A stretch of DNA of 64,000 nt from Alviniconcha marisindica. Taxonomy: Eukaryota; Mollusca; Gastropoda; Provannidae. The translations under genes and the position numbers were made by a program. Location of the stretch: contig JABMCL010000660.1 in the NCBI GenBank assembly GCA_018857735.1, positions 294,001-358,000 of the forward strand. The letters are read 5' to 3'. Below are positions 47,896 to 59,990 of the stretch, in pieces; positions within the stretch are counted from its first letter, which is position 1, and each line of letters starts with the position of its first letter. Below the pieces are notes generated by a model. The model made no database searches and had not been told where the DNA came from. It saw only the letters and a list, made by a program, of their open reading frames with translations.

Positions 47896-50800
47896 CTTGC
47901 ATGTGTGTGTACGTGTGTGCTTAGTCAATGACTGGTTGAATGATATCCTGGCTTCATTGTTAGAACATCCACAGAGTAGCTAACTTGGCAAAGTATCTAG
48001 TTTAATCTCCCTAGGATGAAGGTCCCATCCTCATGAGGAGTTAATTCCTGACACGCTACAGTCCTTGAAAACCCATATTTTGTCCTGAAAACTAGCAGCT
48101 CTGTTTACGGAATGTGCTTCATTCTTCTTTTATGCTCCAGCTGCTTGCATGATTGGCAGTGCCGTGTGGAACAGTATGCTCACTTGTTTATTTAAAAGAT
48201 CTATCTGATTTGAAAACTGTTTCACCATTTTTATTTTTGATATGATATATATATTATACGACATTGTTATTGGCTCTCACCATATAACCAACAACAAAAA
48301 AACAAAAAATGTTTGTGTGTGTTATTTCCCATTCCTTCCACCCATTTGATCATTCTCTGCTGCACAAACTGGCAATTCTCTCCCATTCACTCTCTGTCAC
48401 AGTCTTTCTCTTTTCGCCTTCATAACTAGTCTTAAAACTCACTTATTCAGAGAGTATTTTGATCGGTGATGGCTCCTTATCACAATTTCAGTGTCCTTTT
48501 TTGGCAGTGTGTGTTTCTGTGTTTCATTATATTTTGAATGAACAGGTATAGCTAACACTGTACTGTATTATGTTACTGTGGTTTTTTTCTCTTTGTCAAA
48601 CTTTTTATGTGTTCTGTACATTTGTGCAATTAAGTTGAAAAGTGCTTTGAATTGTTGAAAGCACTCTATAAATTCACTATACTGAATACTAGTAGTTATA
48701 CCAAGCAAAGACTATAAAATATTTTGCATGAGAAAGCAAACATTTGGAGGTGGAGACAAATATGATTAGGAATAATAATGGTATCATTTGCGTCGTGTCA
48801 TAAATATGTGTTTGAATACATTTATTTGACTTGTACACATACTGCTTTTAACACACATGTACTTGGCCTGTGTGCTTTTCTTGATTACCATGTTCTTGTT
48901 CAACAGGCATGGGTGTTGCCTAGTCTTGGGGCAATGATGTTCATGGTCTACCTAGCCACCACAGATCTGCACATGACTGTTGCTGTCATTTATGGTCTAG
49001 CCCTCATCGCTCTCTTCTCTGTTTCAACAGCCTTCCATCTTGTGTCTTACACTGGATGGCTTAGGTACTTCAGTTACTGCATTCTATTGTGTTTTTGTAC
49101 AGTTTCCTTGTTTGTTTTCAATCCGTTTTGATGTTGATTGAGGTGTGAAGAGTTAGTTAAATGCACCAAGTATTGACAGAATATGCCATAATTTCTGATG
49201 TGGTTGACAACTTTATTATCATACTAGAGTTGTGTGGAAATGCCTGATGTTTTTCAGACATGAGCAAATGTGGGGTTGAGTTGAACTGTGTACTTTGATC
49301 AATTCTAAATGTGTTATTGGGAGATTACATTGTAATCATAGTAATAATTATTATGCCATTTTTTTCTCTGTCACTGATTATGTTTTCCATATTTGTGTGT
49401 GATTAAGATGTAAAGAGCTTCAGGTTTCCAAAAGTGCTCTGTAAGTTCCCTATTATAATGCTGTTCAAATCAATGTGCTAAATTGTATCAGAGTGTTTAA
49501 TTTTCGGTTGCAAATATCTGTTTGCTAAACACTGGGTAATTGCTGTGCTAGTTAACTTCAGGACTGACCACTGATGATGTAGGCTCACCTTGTCAGTGAC
49601 TAACTCCATAGCCTTTTTTTAAGAAAGGAATTGCCCTGGAACATTGGAAAATGATGCTCTTCTCTTTCATGTTCTTGCTGTGATTCATCATAATTTATTA
49701 TATTAATTAAACTTACAGTCCTGACACTAAATTTAATGTCTTCTGGTGCCATGTCTCAGTTTTAAATCATGATTTGTTGTTTTGTCAACTAATTTTGGGT
49801 TGTTCCAAAACTGGGTGCAGAAACTGGAGGGATGTTTTCCATAAAGGAGACAGAGCAATTATTTACATCTTCATTGCCTCATCTTACACACCATGGTGAG
49901 TCCTATTACTTTCATCTGTACACATTTTGCTGTGTGTTATTTCAAAAATCAAAAGGTCTGGACATTTGAATATTCTGGTTATTGAAGCAATAGTTTAAAA
50001 CATTAACCTGTTAATGTTATAACTTCTTTATGTATGGTTTTGTATTGACAGTACTCTGTCTTGATTTTTGTGATTTTGTTTGTTTGTTTGAATCAGGCTG
50101 CTGTTAAAAGAGTTCCACTCATGGGCAGAAGAGGTGCTGTTTATTGTCTGGATATTGGCAGTTGGGGGCATCTTGTATCAGTACATCTTCCATGAACAGT
50201 GAGTGTTCACATTTCTTGTTCTTACTGATGTTGCACATGGATGCATGCGATGACAGTTGGGGCCAACATCTGCAGGTGTCTTCCAATTTCCACTGGCAGT
50301 TAGTTATTCCTGACATTTTTATGCACTGTTTTCATGCTGGTAGACAAGAGCACGCAAACAAGTTGTCCAGAGGAGTTCAGCTTTCACCACTCGCAGTTGT
50401 ACAGGTTGATGACTCTCAAAGGCTGTCACACTGGGTCATGGTTGATTTCTTCGTTGCTGTCTACATAACAGAGTAGTTTTTCTCTGGGCCATGAGAGTTA
50501 GTCATGTGCAACACCCAGTGTAGAGGACCAGGGTGCCAGTTATGTCTGACCCCTATCCCACGGACCAAGCTGGCGTGGATAGACCTAACAGGAGAACAAG
50601 GCACCCACCGACAGAGCTCTGGGGATCATAAGGGCATGCAAGCTGCCCTGCTACATCAAGGCACCAGCACCAATGGGACTGGCCCAGAGCAGTGTGGATG
50701 CAAACTTTAGCATGAAACAATCTGCTCTAGAAGATCATGAAACAGTTTTATCTGATTAGGTTCACGTTTTTCAGCACGGATCAACATTTCATCGTGAATT

Positions 50801-52719
50801 TATTCCCATACCTCCAGAAACAGTCATCAACAGCTGGGAAACACTACAAAAATGAGCAGGTTACTTTTTGTTAGTTACTTCCCCATGATCGCAGAATTAA
50901 CAGATCTGTGTTTTTTGGACTTGTCACTGGACTGTTAGATCACTGTGGTAGGAACTGCTCCATCATGCAAAATGTTTGACCCAGAACCACAATGAAAAAG
51001 CCGCATGTGTGTCTTGATATACTGTGTAAGAAAAAGGGTTTTAGCACCTGTCTTGTTGAGGATGGGTTATAAAATGTCTACCCTCTGAGCATGCCCTGGG
51101 ATGAAAGAAATTTGAGCATTTCAAAAAGTTTGTCATCTTCAGACTAAAATATATATTTCGGCATATAGGGCAAAAAGAATGCTTTGTGTATTCTGAAGTA
51201 TCTGTTTGGTTTGATCAAATAAAGTAACAAAACAAATATTTGAATGGTATTAAAAGTTTATGATAATGCAATGTATTACACATCCTGTATTTCTTAGTAT
51301 GTAGTGTATTATATGCATTGTGGCAGCAAGTGAGAACTGTTATACATATAAACTGTCTTCTGTTGTAGAATACATGCTGAATCTGTTTGAAGTTTGTGTG
51401 TGTGTGCCGGTGTGCGTGTGCTTTTTATTGGCGTTGTGTATGTGCGATTGTTTGTGTGTGTGTGTGTGTGTGCGATTTTGTGTATGTGTGTTTTTGCCAT
51501 GTTTTGTATGAAGATGTTTGTTGATTTTTTTAATGTTTTGTACGCTTTTATACTATTGATTGTATAATTATGGGTATTTGTGCATTGTATGTTTTTCTTT
51601 AAGTTGTAAAGCGCTTTGACATTCCGAAAGCGCTCTGTAAGTTCCCTATTATTATTATTATTATTATATACTTGTGCTTTGTTTCTCAGGTACAAATGGC
51701 TGGAGATAGTGCTGTACCTGATCATTGGCATATGTCCAGCTGTGGTCGTTGTAGACATGGTAAGTTTAAACTCAAGACTTAGGTGCATTTTTACCAGGCA
51801 AAAAAACACCTAAAAAATAAATAAATGAGCATTTGAGATTTGGGTAGACCCTGTATTGTGCACAGTGTGCATGGTGTGTGTGCCAGATGTGTCTTTAATA
51901 GAGAATATTGCTACGTTTGTTTGTTTGTTTGTTTTTGACTTTGCAACTTGCCAGTTGAATGTGGGTCATTAGAGTGATTGCTCTTTTAGCTGTGAAACAG
52001 GATCTGGAAGCCGCAAATGTTGTCCCATGTTACTGTGACAAAGTAACAAAAATGACGCACAGCAACATTTTGTAGCATGCAGATAGTGCACATCTTTCCC
52101 GAAGGCAGTGTGAGGCCATTCAGTTAAACCAAAAATGGCTTCTCAGTCACTGAAATTGATCAGCTTGAAGTGAGCTTGCCTTGGCTGAATGGCTCTTCTC
52201 TTTTCTTCAGTGGCATTATTCACCAACCTGCCCTGATTTGTACAAGTCAGTCACTGGGTTGTCGCCAATAGTCAAATCCCCCCTCACATCCAGCCTTCTT
52301 CCCAATACTGTTTACAAACAAGTTGAATACTACTTATAAAATGAATGCTATTTACAAACAAACTGAATGCTATTTACAAACAAACTGAATGCTATTTACA
52401 AACAAACTGAATGCTATTTACAAACAAGTTACAGTATGACTGCAGGCTAGAACAGGTGTCCATATAAAAATTATATGCCTTTTTTCTTATTTCTTTTTTT
52501 CAGAAAGAATCAGCAGGACTCTATGAACTAGCTTTAGGTGGCATCACTTATGTTCTAGGAGTGATTTTCTTCAAGAGTGACGGCATCATTCCGTTTGCCC
52601 ATGCCATCTGGCACTGCTTCGTATTTGTCGGAGCACTCTTCCACTACTATGCTGTTTGTGTTCATCTCCTTGGAGCGTCGGCAGCAGGACCAACAATTAT
52701 GATGCAGGACAACAGTTAA
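45304..52719 (+). CDS. MMD: MMD/PAQR10-11 family seven-pass membrane protein, complete
   Basis: Seven coding exons: 45304-45353, 46107-46188, 48907-49064, 49821-49895, 50097-50198, 51690-51759 and 52504-52719 (stop TAA). All are GT-AG and in phase, giving 250 aa; human MMD is 238 aa. The family is PAQR/hemolysin-III like; vertebrate MMD and MMD2 sit in Golgi and endomembranes and have been linked to Ras/ERK signalling and macrophage differentiation. Family sequences seen: [16 protein letters not shown] before TM1, an SxxxH motif (S84-H88, in [12 protein letters not shown]), D107 in [19 protein letters not shown], and HxxxH (H212-H216, in [12 protein letters not shown]). These supply the metal-binding His and Asp set of PAQR proteins. 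The start ATG at 45304 gives [17 protein letters not shown] before the conserved part; this short first exon is the least certain. I cannot separate MMD from MMD2. Intron 2 is 2.7 kb with a LINE tail and a duplicated segment. Confidence 0.9.
45430..45605 (+). repeat. Compound CA/GCATGCACA microsatellite
   Basis: Irregular CACACA and ATGCACATGCATG units in intron 1 of the MMD-like gene. ORFs on both strands here are low complexity only. Confidence 0.9.
47043..47258 (+). repeat. Segmental duplicate B, intron 2 of the MMD-like gene
   Basis: Same orientation as 44032-44260 and 3 kb downstream, beyond the first two coding exons. The end reads TTTTCTTGGTAAGT, a consensus donor where copy A has GGTATGT. 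Confidence 0.85.
47862..47894 (+). repeat. (GT)n microsatellite
   Basis: About 16 GT units, followed by degenerate GT-rich sequence to 47921. Confidence 0.9.
48330..48690 (+). mobile_element. LINE 3' tail in intron 2 of the MMD-like gene
   Basis: Degraded RT end plus 3' UTR ending in AAGTGCTTTGAATTGTTGAA, AGCACTCTATAAATTCA. This is the 'gcgctttga...agcgctctataaat' type 3' end common to CR1-like elements in molluscs. Confidence 0.6.
49355..49465 (+). mobile_element. LINE 3' tail in intron 3 of the MMD-like gene
   Basis: Short tail with GATGTAAAGAGCTTCAGG, CCAAAAGTGCTCTGTAAG and TTCCCTATTATAATG, the same 3' end type as at 51585-51667. Confidence 0.6.
50210..50710 (+). other. GC-richer intronic segment, unidentified
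   Basis: After exon 50097-50198 the intron has more balanced base composition and short open frames (50144-50476, 50504-50710) but no recognisable motif. It may be an old transposon fragment. Confidence 0.3.
51585..51667 (+). mobile_element. LINE 3' tail with (ATT)n in intron 5 of the MMD-like gene
   Basis: GTTGTAAAGCGCTTTGACAT, CCGAAAGCGCTCTGTAAG, TTCCCT then (ATT)n. It ends 22 bp before the exon starting at 51690, close to its polypyrimidine tract. Confidence 0.65.
52316..52430 (+). repeat. 22-bp tandem repeat, about 5 copies
   Basis: Unit AATGCTATTTACAAACAAACTG, 75 bp upstream of the last exon of the MMD-like gene. Confidence 0.92.
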
Positions 52720-53280
52720 ACAAACAAAAAAAAGGTTGAAGGTTTGATGTTGAGGGCTTGACCGTGGTTGCATGATAGTCCTTTGAGTGAAGAAAGAACA
52801 AGATCAAAAAAGCAGTCCATGTCCAAATCTTCATATCTGATGTGGTCAAGATTTCACTCAGCAGCATGATTAGGACTGATGTTAAGTGCAGACCATAGTT
52901 AGTGCTGAGGTCTGAAGTAAAGATAAAGGTTAGAAATGTCTTTCTTCTGCACGATTAGGTGGCTACTATATAAATGGATAAGCTGTAAACCAGCTCTTTT
53001 CGTCCTACCTGTGTATCTATTTTTTATAGGATAGAAACTATTTTCTTATCTTGGGGTTCTGCAGGATGAACGTCTCTAAAATGTCATGTGCTCAGATCCC
53101 AAACACCTTTATGTTTTTGTATACCTTATTTTTTGTATTAGCATGCAGGCCTTTTTGGTCTCATGTTCTTTGATACGTATTATCTTGCATTGAATTTTGA
53201 CATATGTGTTAACATTTTCAGTCTGTGCAATCATCATTTGGTCATTTGGCCAGCAGTAGCAAACTATTAACCTTACCATT
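52720..53280 (+). other. 3' UTR or flank of the MMD-like gene
   Basis: AT-rich sequence after the TAA, with no further exon. No canonical AATAAA was found close to the stop, so the transcript end is undefined. Confidence 0.4.
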
Positions 53281-53282
53281 TG

Positions 53283-53870
53283 AAGGTCACAGTGTGCATT
53301 AGTCTGCAAAAAATGCATTTTCTGATGAGGGCTAGCAATTTACCTACAGCATGAACAGTTGTAGACTGCACTGAGCTCTATTACATGTGCTTTGTTGGAA
53401 ATCTGTTACTTTGTTATATTAGTGTTTAGGCTTTGCCCTTTCAATGTCACAATGTGTATTAGTTATCGGAAGATGTATCAACTTATTAAGGCCTGTAAGT
53501 TGTCTGCAGCATGAATGATTGTAGATCACAGTGGGCGTTATTACATGTGCTTTGAAGGAAATCTGTAAGGATTTGTCTTTTCAAGGTTGCAATGTGCATT
53601 AGTCCTCAGAATATGCATTCGCTTGTTAGTGCAAGCAATTTGTTTGCAACATGAATGAATGTAGACCATGGTGAGCTCTATCACAGGCTATGAAGAAAAT
53701 CTGTAAGGCTTTGTCCTTTCAAGGTTGCAGTGTGCATTAGTCCTCAGAAAATGCATTTCCTTGCTAATGCTAGCAATTTACTTGCCTCACGAATGAGGTG
53801 TAGACTACAGCTTCATGTACTTTGAAGGAGATCTGTATAGATGTGTCCTTTGAAGGTTGCAGTGTAGCCT
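53283..53870 (+). repeat. About 140-bp tandem repeat, 4 diverged copies
   Basis: Units begin near 53283, 53441, 53581 and 53719 with AAGGTTGCAGTGTGCATTAG-like sequence, continue through GCATT(T)...GCTAGCAATTTAC and GTAGAC...GAGCTCTA, and end TGTAAGGCTTTGTCCTTTC. A partial fifth unit begins near 53851. Confidence 0.85.
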
Positions 53871-54520
53871 CTCTCAAGAATACAGTAATAATATTGTCTG
53901 AGAATAAGTTTGTCTAGAATTTAGAATTGAAAGACTTGCTCAAATTAATATCAACTGTTCTTTAGTGAGTATGAGGTTACTGGAGACCAGGAGTACCTTA
54001 AATAGCTGAACTTACCTTCACCACATAATAACAGGGAGGCTGAGGCTATCCAGTTATATTAATAATAACAATGAGGCTTGAAACACCAATTTCCACCCAA
54101 GTGAGACAGTTAAAGGCATGGGTGATGGGAACTACGTTTTCAGCAGATAACTAACTTTCCAGTGACTGGGATGTTTTCAGTTCTTTAAAAAGCGTACGTC
54201 ACCCACGACAGGGTTCATATGCAAGTACCATGACACCGGACAGTGTTGCCATAAGTGTTCATTGCTGTTTCTAATGCGCATGATGGCTTTGTGATCTTGA
54301 ATTCCACCCAGTGTTTGGTTTTTTTTATGACGTGTTTCATTGGGATGGATTCTAAATTCTGAGTGTTTTTGTATTTGTATGCTGTTTACAAATGTGACAG
54401 AAATGCCATCGTGTGTTGAAACTAGCCCCATGACATATTCACTGGATTGATAAGAAAATGGTTTTCCTTTCTGCTTTTGGGTTTCAGCCACCAGGATGCT
54501 GTTTAACTCCTGTTGAGATT

Positions 54521-54592
54521 GGCGTATATAACAGCTACGTGCGTTCTTAAGTATTGGCGTATATAACAGCTACATGTGTTCTTAAATGACAC
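54521..54592 (+). repeat. 36-bp direct doublet
   Basis: TTGGCGTATATAACAGCTAC followed by RTGYGTTCTTAA, twice. Confidence 0.85.
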
Positions 54593-55429
54593 TACAGACT
54601 TAATTCACAAGATTAAAGAAAAATTATTTTATACCTCAAATTAAACAGGTGGACAAGTGTACATAAAAATATATAAAAAATACACATATCACATACAGCA
54701 CAACATTTGTGGACAATGCTTTATGTGAATTATTGTGCCAGTAAACGATTATGTGTTCAGTATTAGCTTTGCTGTTGATCAAAGAACAAAATCTGTGATA
54801 AGAAAACCCCGGTCTCCTTCATTTGCTTGAGCAGTCTTTTTAATATTTTTTTAATCAAACAGTATCCTGTATAAGATTATTTGTTTCTGCCCAAACAGCG
54901 TACTGGGTCAGCAGATCTTTTTCTGCTGTGTGTGTTTGCAGCACGTTGTCTCTCAAAAGCCTGTTGTCTGGACTGTAGAATATGTGCAACACTGGCATGC
55001 TTTGATTGGGGATATCGCTGAACTTGGACTGTGATTTGATTTAATGGGGACCCCATGCAAAGACACAGGTTGTTCTGTCAATATTTATAACATCACAGAC
55101 TTGGTCAGAATTGCAGTGCTCATGGCCATGTTTTCATGACATTAAATGTGATAAATGAATGAGATTGGTCTGAAGGTCACACTGAATGCTTGGCTGGTTT
55201 TGGGCAGAAGTTCAAATGTCCCCCTGTCATCATGATTTTGTCTAGCTCATTTTTGTTTTGCTTGTGATATTGCATTGTATCAGTATGCCTTTTCATCACT
55301 GTCATAATTATTTTCACCATGGCAAAAAAATCCTGTTTCTTTGGTTTTGTGTCTGTTTGATAATGAGTTTGTTCATATGCTTGCTTCTATGTGAGTCTGT
55401 ATCGATGTGATGATTAGGGTTCAGGCTAA

Positions 55430-55532
55430 CCAGCCATCAGTCTGCCTGTCTTGGTATGGCAAAAACTCTAACAACACTGTCAATGTCTGCCTGTATTGGT
55501 GTGGCAAAAACCTTTAACAACACTGCCAATGT
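55430..55532 (+). repeat. About 50-bp direct doublet
   Basis: GTCTGCCTGTMTTGGTRTGG with CAAAAAC and TAACAACACTGYCAATG, twice. Confidence 0.8.
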
Positions 55533-56339
55533 GACAAATGTCACTTTCCATTATGGTACTGCTTGCTGAGTTTTACCTGTTCATGCCATTTCAGGTGACA
55601 TGACCACATTTCAGGGTTACAGCAGCATCAGACTGACTTGACTGAAATGTTCTTAGCTTCACTGTTAATTGCACTGATGAGATCATAAACATACAACTAT
55701 TTGTAACTTCTGCGTGGATTCAATGAATGTGTTCCAGCCAACAAAACTTGAACATTGGCCTTTTTCTCAGACATGGTATTTAAGTGAGGACTTTGAAACT
55801 TTGCATGGATATAATCTTGCTGGGTGTCTTCTGATTCATACCCATGCAATGACCTTGATCATTAATCTGATGCAGCTGGACTCGGAAGCAAAGGCCACCA
55901 TTACCATTTAAATGGACTTTCGGTCAAGAAGAATATTGTCCCATAGTTGTCAATGCTTGTCCACTTTAGAGACCCACCAAATCCCATTACCTGCTCTGAC
56001 TATGCATTTAGGCTCTCCCAGGCTCACCTGTCTGTGGCTCTGATTGGTCAAAAGGGTTTGTTTATGTTTTGATTGCCCAACCTTCAGCTTCCTTTCCCAT
56101 TATGGTATCTGCTTCACTGGAGGAATCACCAACACAAATTCCAGTCACATTTTACACCACATTTAATTACATAGTTAATGTTCTACTGGGTCAGACTTGT
56201 CATTCAATACACTTAGTCTGTTTGAATTCTTGAACTGCTCATGACAGTTTTATTGTGATAGCTTTTGTGTCTTTTGCTCAAGTCACTTTTGCTCTGCGCA
56301 GTTTATACCAAAGACAACATTGTGTCATTTACCACAATG

Positions 56340-56527
56340 CAAGCATCAAATGCTGATTGGTTTCCCACAAATCTATGTAACATGTAATATAGGGGGCAGA
56401 CCCTACCTCATTAAACACTGATTGTTTTCCCACAGATCCATGTAACATAGGGGGCAGACCCTACCTCATTAAACACGGATTGTTTTCCCACAGATCCATG
56501 TAACATGTAACATAGGGGGCAGACCCT
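56340..56527 (+). repeat. About 60-bp tandem repeat, 3 copies
   Basis: Unit includes CATAGGGGGCAGACCCTACC, TCATTAAACACTGATTG and TTTTCCCACAGATCCATG. Confidence 0.9.
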
Positions 56528-56771
56528 ACCCCCAGTACTGAAATGACAAAACAAAATGGCAGCCAATTGCTGGCACTACATGTAAAGTTCAAAGGTCTTA
56601 GGGTCAGTGACAGGCTAAGCATGCATTGAGCGAGCAGAGCAATTTCCTTACCAAGGCATGTAGCAGCAAGCATTTTGCCAGGTATGCTGACCTTGGGTAG
56701 ACAGCTCCAAATTATAGCGAATACCTGCAGTGATAGGAGAGGGACCCAGACTGTATGAAACAATGTCCATT

Positions 56772-57365
56772 AAAGTAACTGTAGACCCAAACACAGATAC
56801 AGTTAAAAATAATGCATATGTGGTATGTTGGTGTCCCCAGTACTTTTTTTGTCTTTTTTCTTTTTCTTTCTTTAATTAAAAAACAACAACTTCATTTTTA
56901 TTTTTTAAAGTGATTGTAGTTTTGATGCTGCTGCAACTAAATATTTTATAGAGCAGATTGATTAAATGCACTTTTAACAGGCATATTCATGACATTGCCT
57001 TTTTCTTTTTACTACCCAGAGATAAGAGACTACAAAACTGATGCTGTCTGTACATGTAGCACCATTTTATATATATATATTTATTTTTTTAATAAATAAT
57101 AATTCATTAAAGTTCTGTAGACCCAAAAACCTATACATTAAAAAGAATGCTTATGTGGTGTGTTGGTGTCCATTTTAGTTGTTTTTTTAATTTTAATTTT
57201 TGTTGTAGTAATATTGATGCTGCTGCAGCTAAATGTTTTATACAGCAGAGTGGTTAAATGCACCTTTAACAGGCATATTCATGACATTGCCTTTTTCTTT
57301 TTACTACCCAGAGATAAGAGACTACAAAACTGATGCTGTGGACATGTAGCAGCATTTTTATATGT
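56772..57365 (+). repeat. Tandem duplication, unit about 335 bp, 2 copies
   Basis: Copy 1 from 56772 and copy 2 from about 57108 share GTAGACCCAAA, GTGTGTTGGTGTCC, GATGCTGCTGCARCTAAAT, AACAGGCATATTCATGACAT, and CAGAGATAAGAGACTACAAA. Confidence 0.88.
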
Positions 57366-57973
57366 TTCAACAACAAAAATCAGATTCTTTTTGTCAAATT
57401 TACAGATTCAGTTTGTAACCAAATTTATATGATTTGGTTTTTGTATTTGTCTGATATGTGTGTATGTAAGTTTTATGTTTGTGAAGTGATCGGTTTTGTA
57501 GATTGACTTGACAGAGGGTTGATAAATATGTGAGAAGAGTTTAGAAATGTGTATTTGCTTATTACCGGAGTTTGACTGTCCTGAGGTGACCCTGTGTGGT
57601 TGACAGGACATTAAAATCCAATTACTACTACTGTTTGTTTTGTTTTGTGTTCATTTTTAGGAAAAGAAAGACAAAGGATTGAGGAAGACTGCAGTTATAT
57701 GTTTACAGTTATGTGTATGTTGAAAAAGAAAGGGAAGGGAGCCCCATACAAATACTGCAGTTTAGTGTGTCTTAGATCAGTAAATGTCTACTGCCTTTTT
57801 CTCTCTTTTTGCTGGCTGGACAATCTGTTGGTTTATTTATTTATGATGTACTTTCTTTTGTACAAAATGTTGTATCAGGGATGTGCTGTGGTGAGAAGAT
57901 CCATGCATTTTTGATATTGTTGAACCCCTTTTTCTTTTTAGCACTTGTATTATAAGAAGCATGCTTTTTGTAT

Positions 57974-58380
57974 GATTACAATTGTAGATGCTTTTATGGC
58001 CAAATGATTACTTGCTATTTTTGTAGGTGTTGTTTTTGCAAAGATTACAATTTTAGATGCCTTTATGGCCAAATGATTACTTGCTATTTTTGTGGGTGTT
58101 GTTTTTGCAGAGATTACAATTTTAGATGCCTTTATGGCCAAATGATTACTTGCTATTTTTGTGGGTGTTGTTTTTGCAGAGATTACAGTTTTAGATGCCT
58201 TTATGGCCAAATGATTACTTGCTATTTTTGTGGGTGTTGTTTTTGCAGAGATTACAGTTTTAGATGCCTTTATGGCCAAATGATTACTTGCTATTTTTGT
58301 GGGTGTTTTTGCAGAGATTACAATTTTAGATGCCTTTATGGCCAAATGATTACTTGCTATTTTTGTGGGTGTTTACTTTT
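57974..58380 (+). repeat. 69-bp tandem repeat, 6 copies
   Basis: GATTACA starts recur at 57974, 58043, 58112, 58181, 58250 and 58316 (periods 69, 69, 69, 69, 66). The single change of period is a 3-bp deletion, so reading frames stay open across the array on both strands: 142 codons from 57968 on plus, 131 codons on minus. The plus frame gives Cys-rich 23-residue units such as CYFCGCCFCRDYNFRCLYGQ. Confidence 0.95.
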
Positions 58381-58783
58381 TTGTGGAATTTATTGACACC
58401 ATGTTTTTGCATGTTCTTAATATGCTGTACTTGGGGATTTAAAAAAGAGTTTTTAGCTTTGATATTTTTTTAGGGGAACCGTAAGTGTATTTTCACTGGC
58501 ATATTTTGAGAAGCTGTCTAACCTTTTTTTTATTTTATTTTTAGCTTGATCATATTACAACTTTTTTTTTCTCGTCTTTTTTTCCAGCTTTTTTTCTCTT
58601 GCTCTCTCTTTCATATTGCCAATACAGGCTCTACATAAATTTATAATGTGCATGACAGTCATTCACTGCACAAATATATATAGCACACAGTACTGAATTT
58701 ACTTACAAAAAAAAAGAAAAAGATATTAAGCTGCGTTTTCTTTTCATGTCAGTGTTGATAGAAGGTTGGCTTTACAAGATTCC

Positions 58784-59324
58784 CAGGTGCTTACAAGTAC
58801 TTACAAACTGAATTTGCCAAGTAAGGCCTTACAAGTCCTTATATTTGCATCATGGCCCTTACAAGTCTAGCTAATACTAAAAATGTCAGTGACACTGGAT
58901 GGTTCCACACATTTACTGAATTTCAAAATTGTTCAGACATAGGTTGAGATGATGTCTAAAGCAGATGATGCTTTCCTCCATGTTCATTTAGATCACGTGC
59001 AGCCGAAATCATGGTTGCAAGATTACGTGATAACTTCCAGGTGAGCCATTTGATAACAAAATTCGAACTGGGAGAGACCCTGAGCTGACAGCAAAGATGC
59101 CAAGAAAATGTTCATTCCAAGACCACTGTTCAAAGCTTAAGGACAGTGCATACCAGAAGTGGGTTCTAAAAGATAAGCTGGACAATCATTCTTCTCGATG
59201 CTTGGCATGCAAAATTTAGCTATTTTGTGTGTGTTCCTTACTGTTGCGATGGTCCTTACAAAATCTAATATTGGTCCTTACAAGTCCTTATAAGGTCCTT
59301 ATTTGGCTTTAGTCCAAGTCTCTG
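58784..59324 (+). mobile_element. Non-autonomous hAT-like element relic
   Basis: The ends CAGGTGCTTACAAG and CTTTAGTCCAAGTCTCTG are roughly inverted (CAG...CTG with TTCCCAG flank on both sides). Both subterminal regions carry many CCTTACAAGTCCTTAT-type motifs in both orientations. Inside, 59098-59220 encodes a zinc-finger start typical of hAT transposases. No clear 8-bp target duplication is seen. Confidence 0.5.
59098..59220 (+). pseudogene. hAT-type transposase N-terminal zinc-finger fragment
   Basis: A 40-codon frame MPRKCSFQDHCSKLKDSAYQ then KWVLKDKLDN and RCLACKI. The order (W-V-x-D, then C-x2-C) matches the start of BED/TTF-like domains in hAT transposases; it stops after the first Cys pair. 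Confidence 0.55.
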
Positions 59325-59934
59325 GGAACCATGCTTTATTTAATCATCAGATTTATTTTGTATGTTTTTGGATAGTTGATCAATATGAACCTGGCCACTT
59401 GATCAAAATCATTTTGCTGTGTGTTGTCTAAAAAGAGCACTTTTTTAGATTTAAAAATATATCTTTTTAAGAGATGTGTTTTTCTCTCCTTTTTTCCCCA
59501 TTTGATTTTTTTTTTTCTCCTTTTTTCCACATTTTTTTTTTTTTTTTTTTACTGCTCTCAAGGTAGTTTATTAAATCTGGCTCAGCTGATCCACATAGCT
59601 TTTGTCCACAGTTATATATTTTTTTAGTGAATTCTTATAGATAGGCCAGAAGGTTTACAATCAAATATCAGCCATATGTTTGTACATTATGCCCTGTGAT
59701 ACTCTCATTTGTCTATTTTGTTTACCGTACTGTGACAGTTTATTATTAACAGCTCTCACATTTTGCTAGTCACCAGTTTGATTATGTTAGTGGGGAGAAA
59801 GTCACTAAACAAGGTCCAGCAAATGAATGACTGTGCCTGTGAATGATTTTTTTTTTAAAGAGATAAATGTTAATAAATAAATGAGTAAATAAGCTGTGTT
59901 GATGCCCTTGGGATTTTTCTGTTTGTTTTGAGAC

Positions 59935-59990
59935 AGAAATGCAAGTATGTCATAATTATGGACAGAAATGCGAGTATGTCATAATTATGC
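59935..59990 (+). repeat. 29-bp direct doublet
   Basis: GACAGAAATGCRAGTATGTC followed by ATAATTATG, twice. Confidence 0.85.

Noticed and set aside
54177..54491. Minus-strand 104-codon ORF
   Set aside because: Not matched to any family I know and without support; possibly part of an old repeat, but not callable.
57645..57914. Plus-strand 89-codon ORF before the 69-bp repeat
   Set aside because: Begins with a lysine/glutamate-rich stretch and turns into a hydrophobic run without a recognisable domain; preceded by a TTTTTAG that could be an acceptor, but no partner exon was found.
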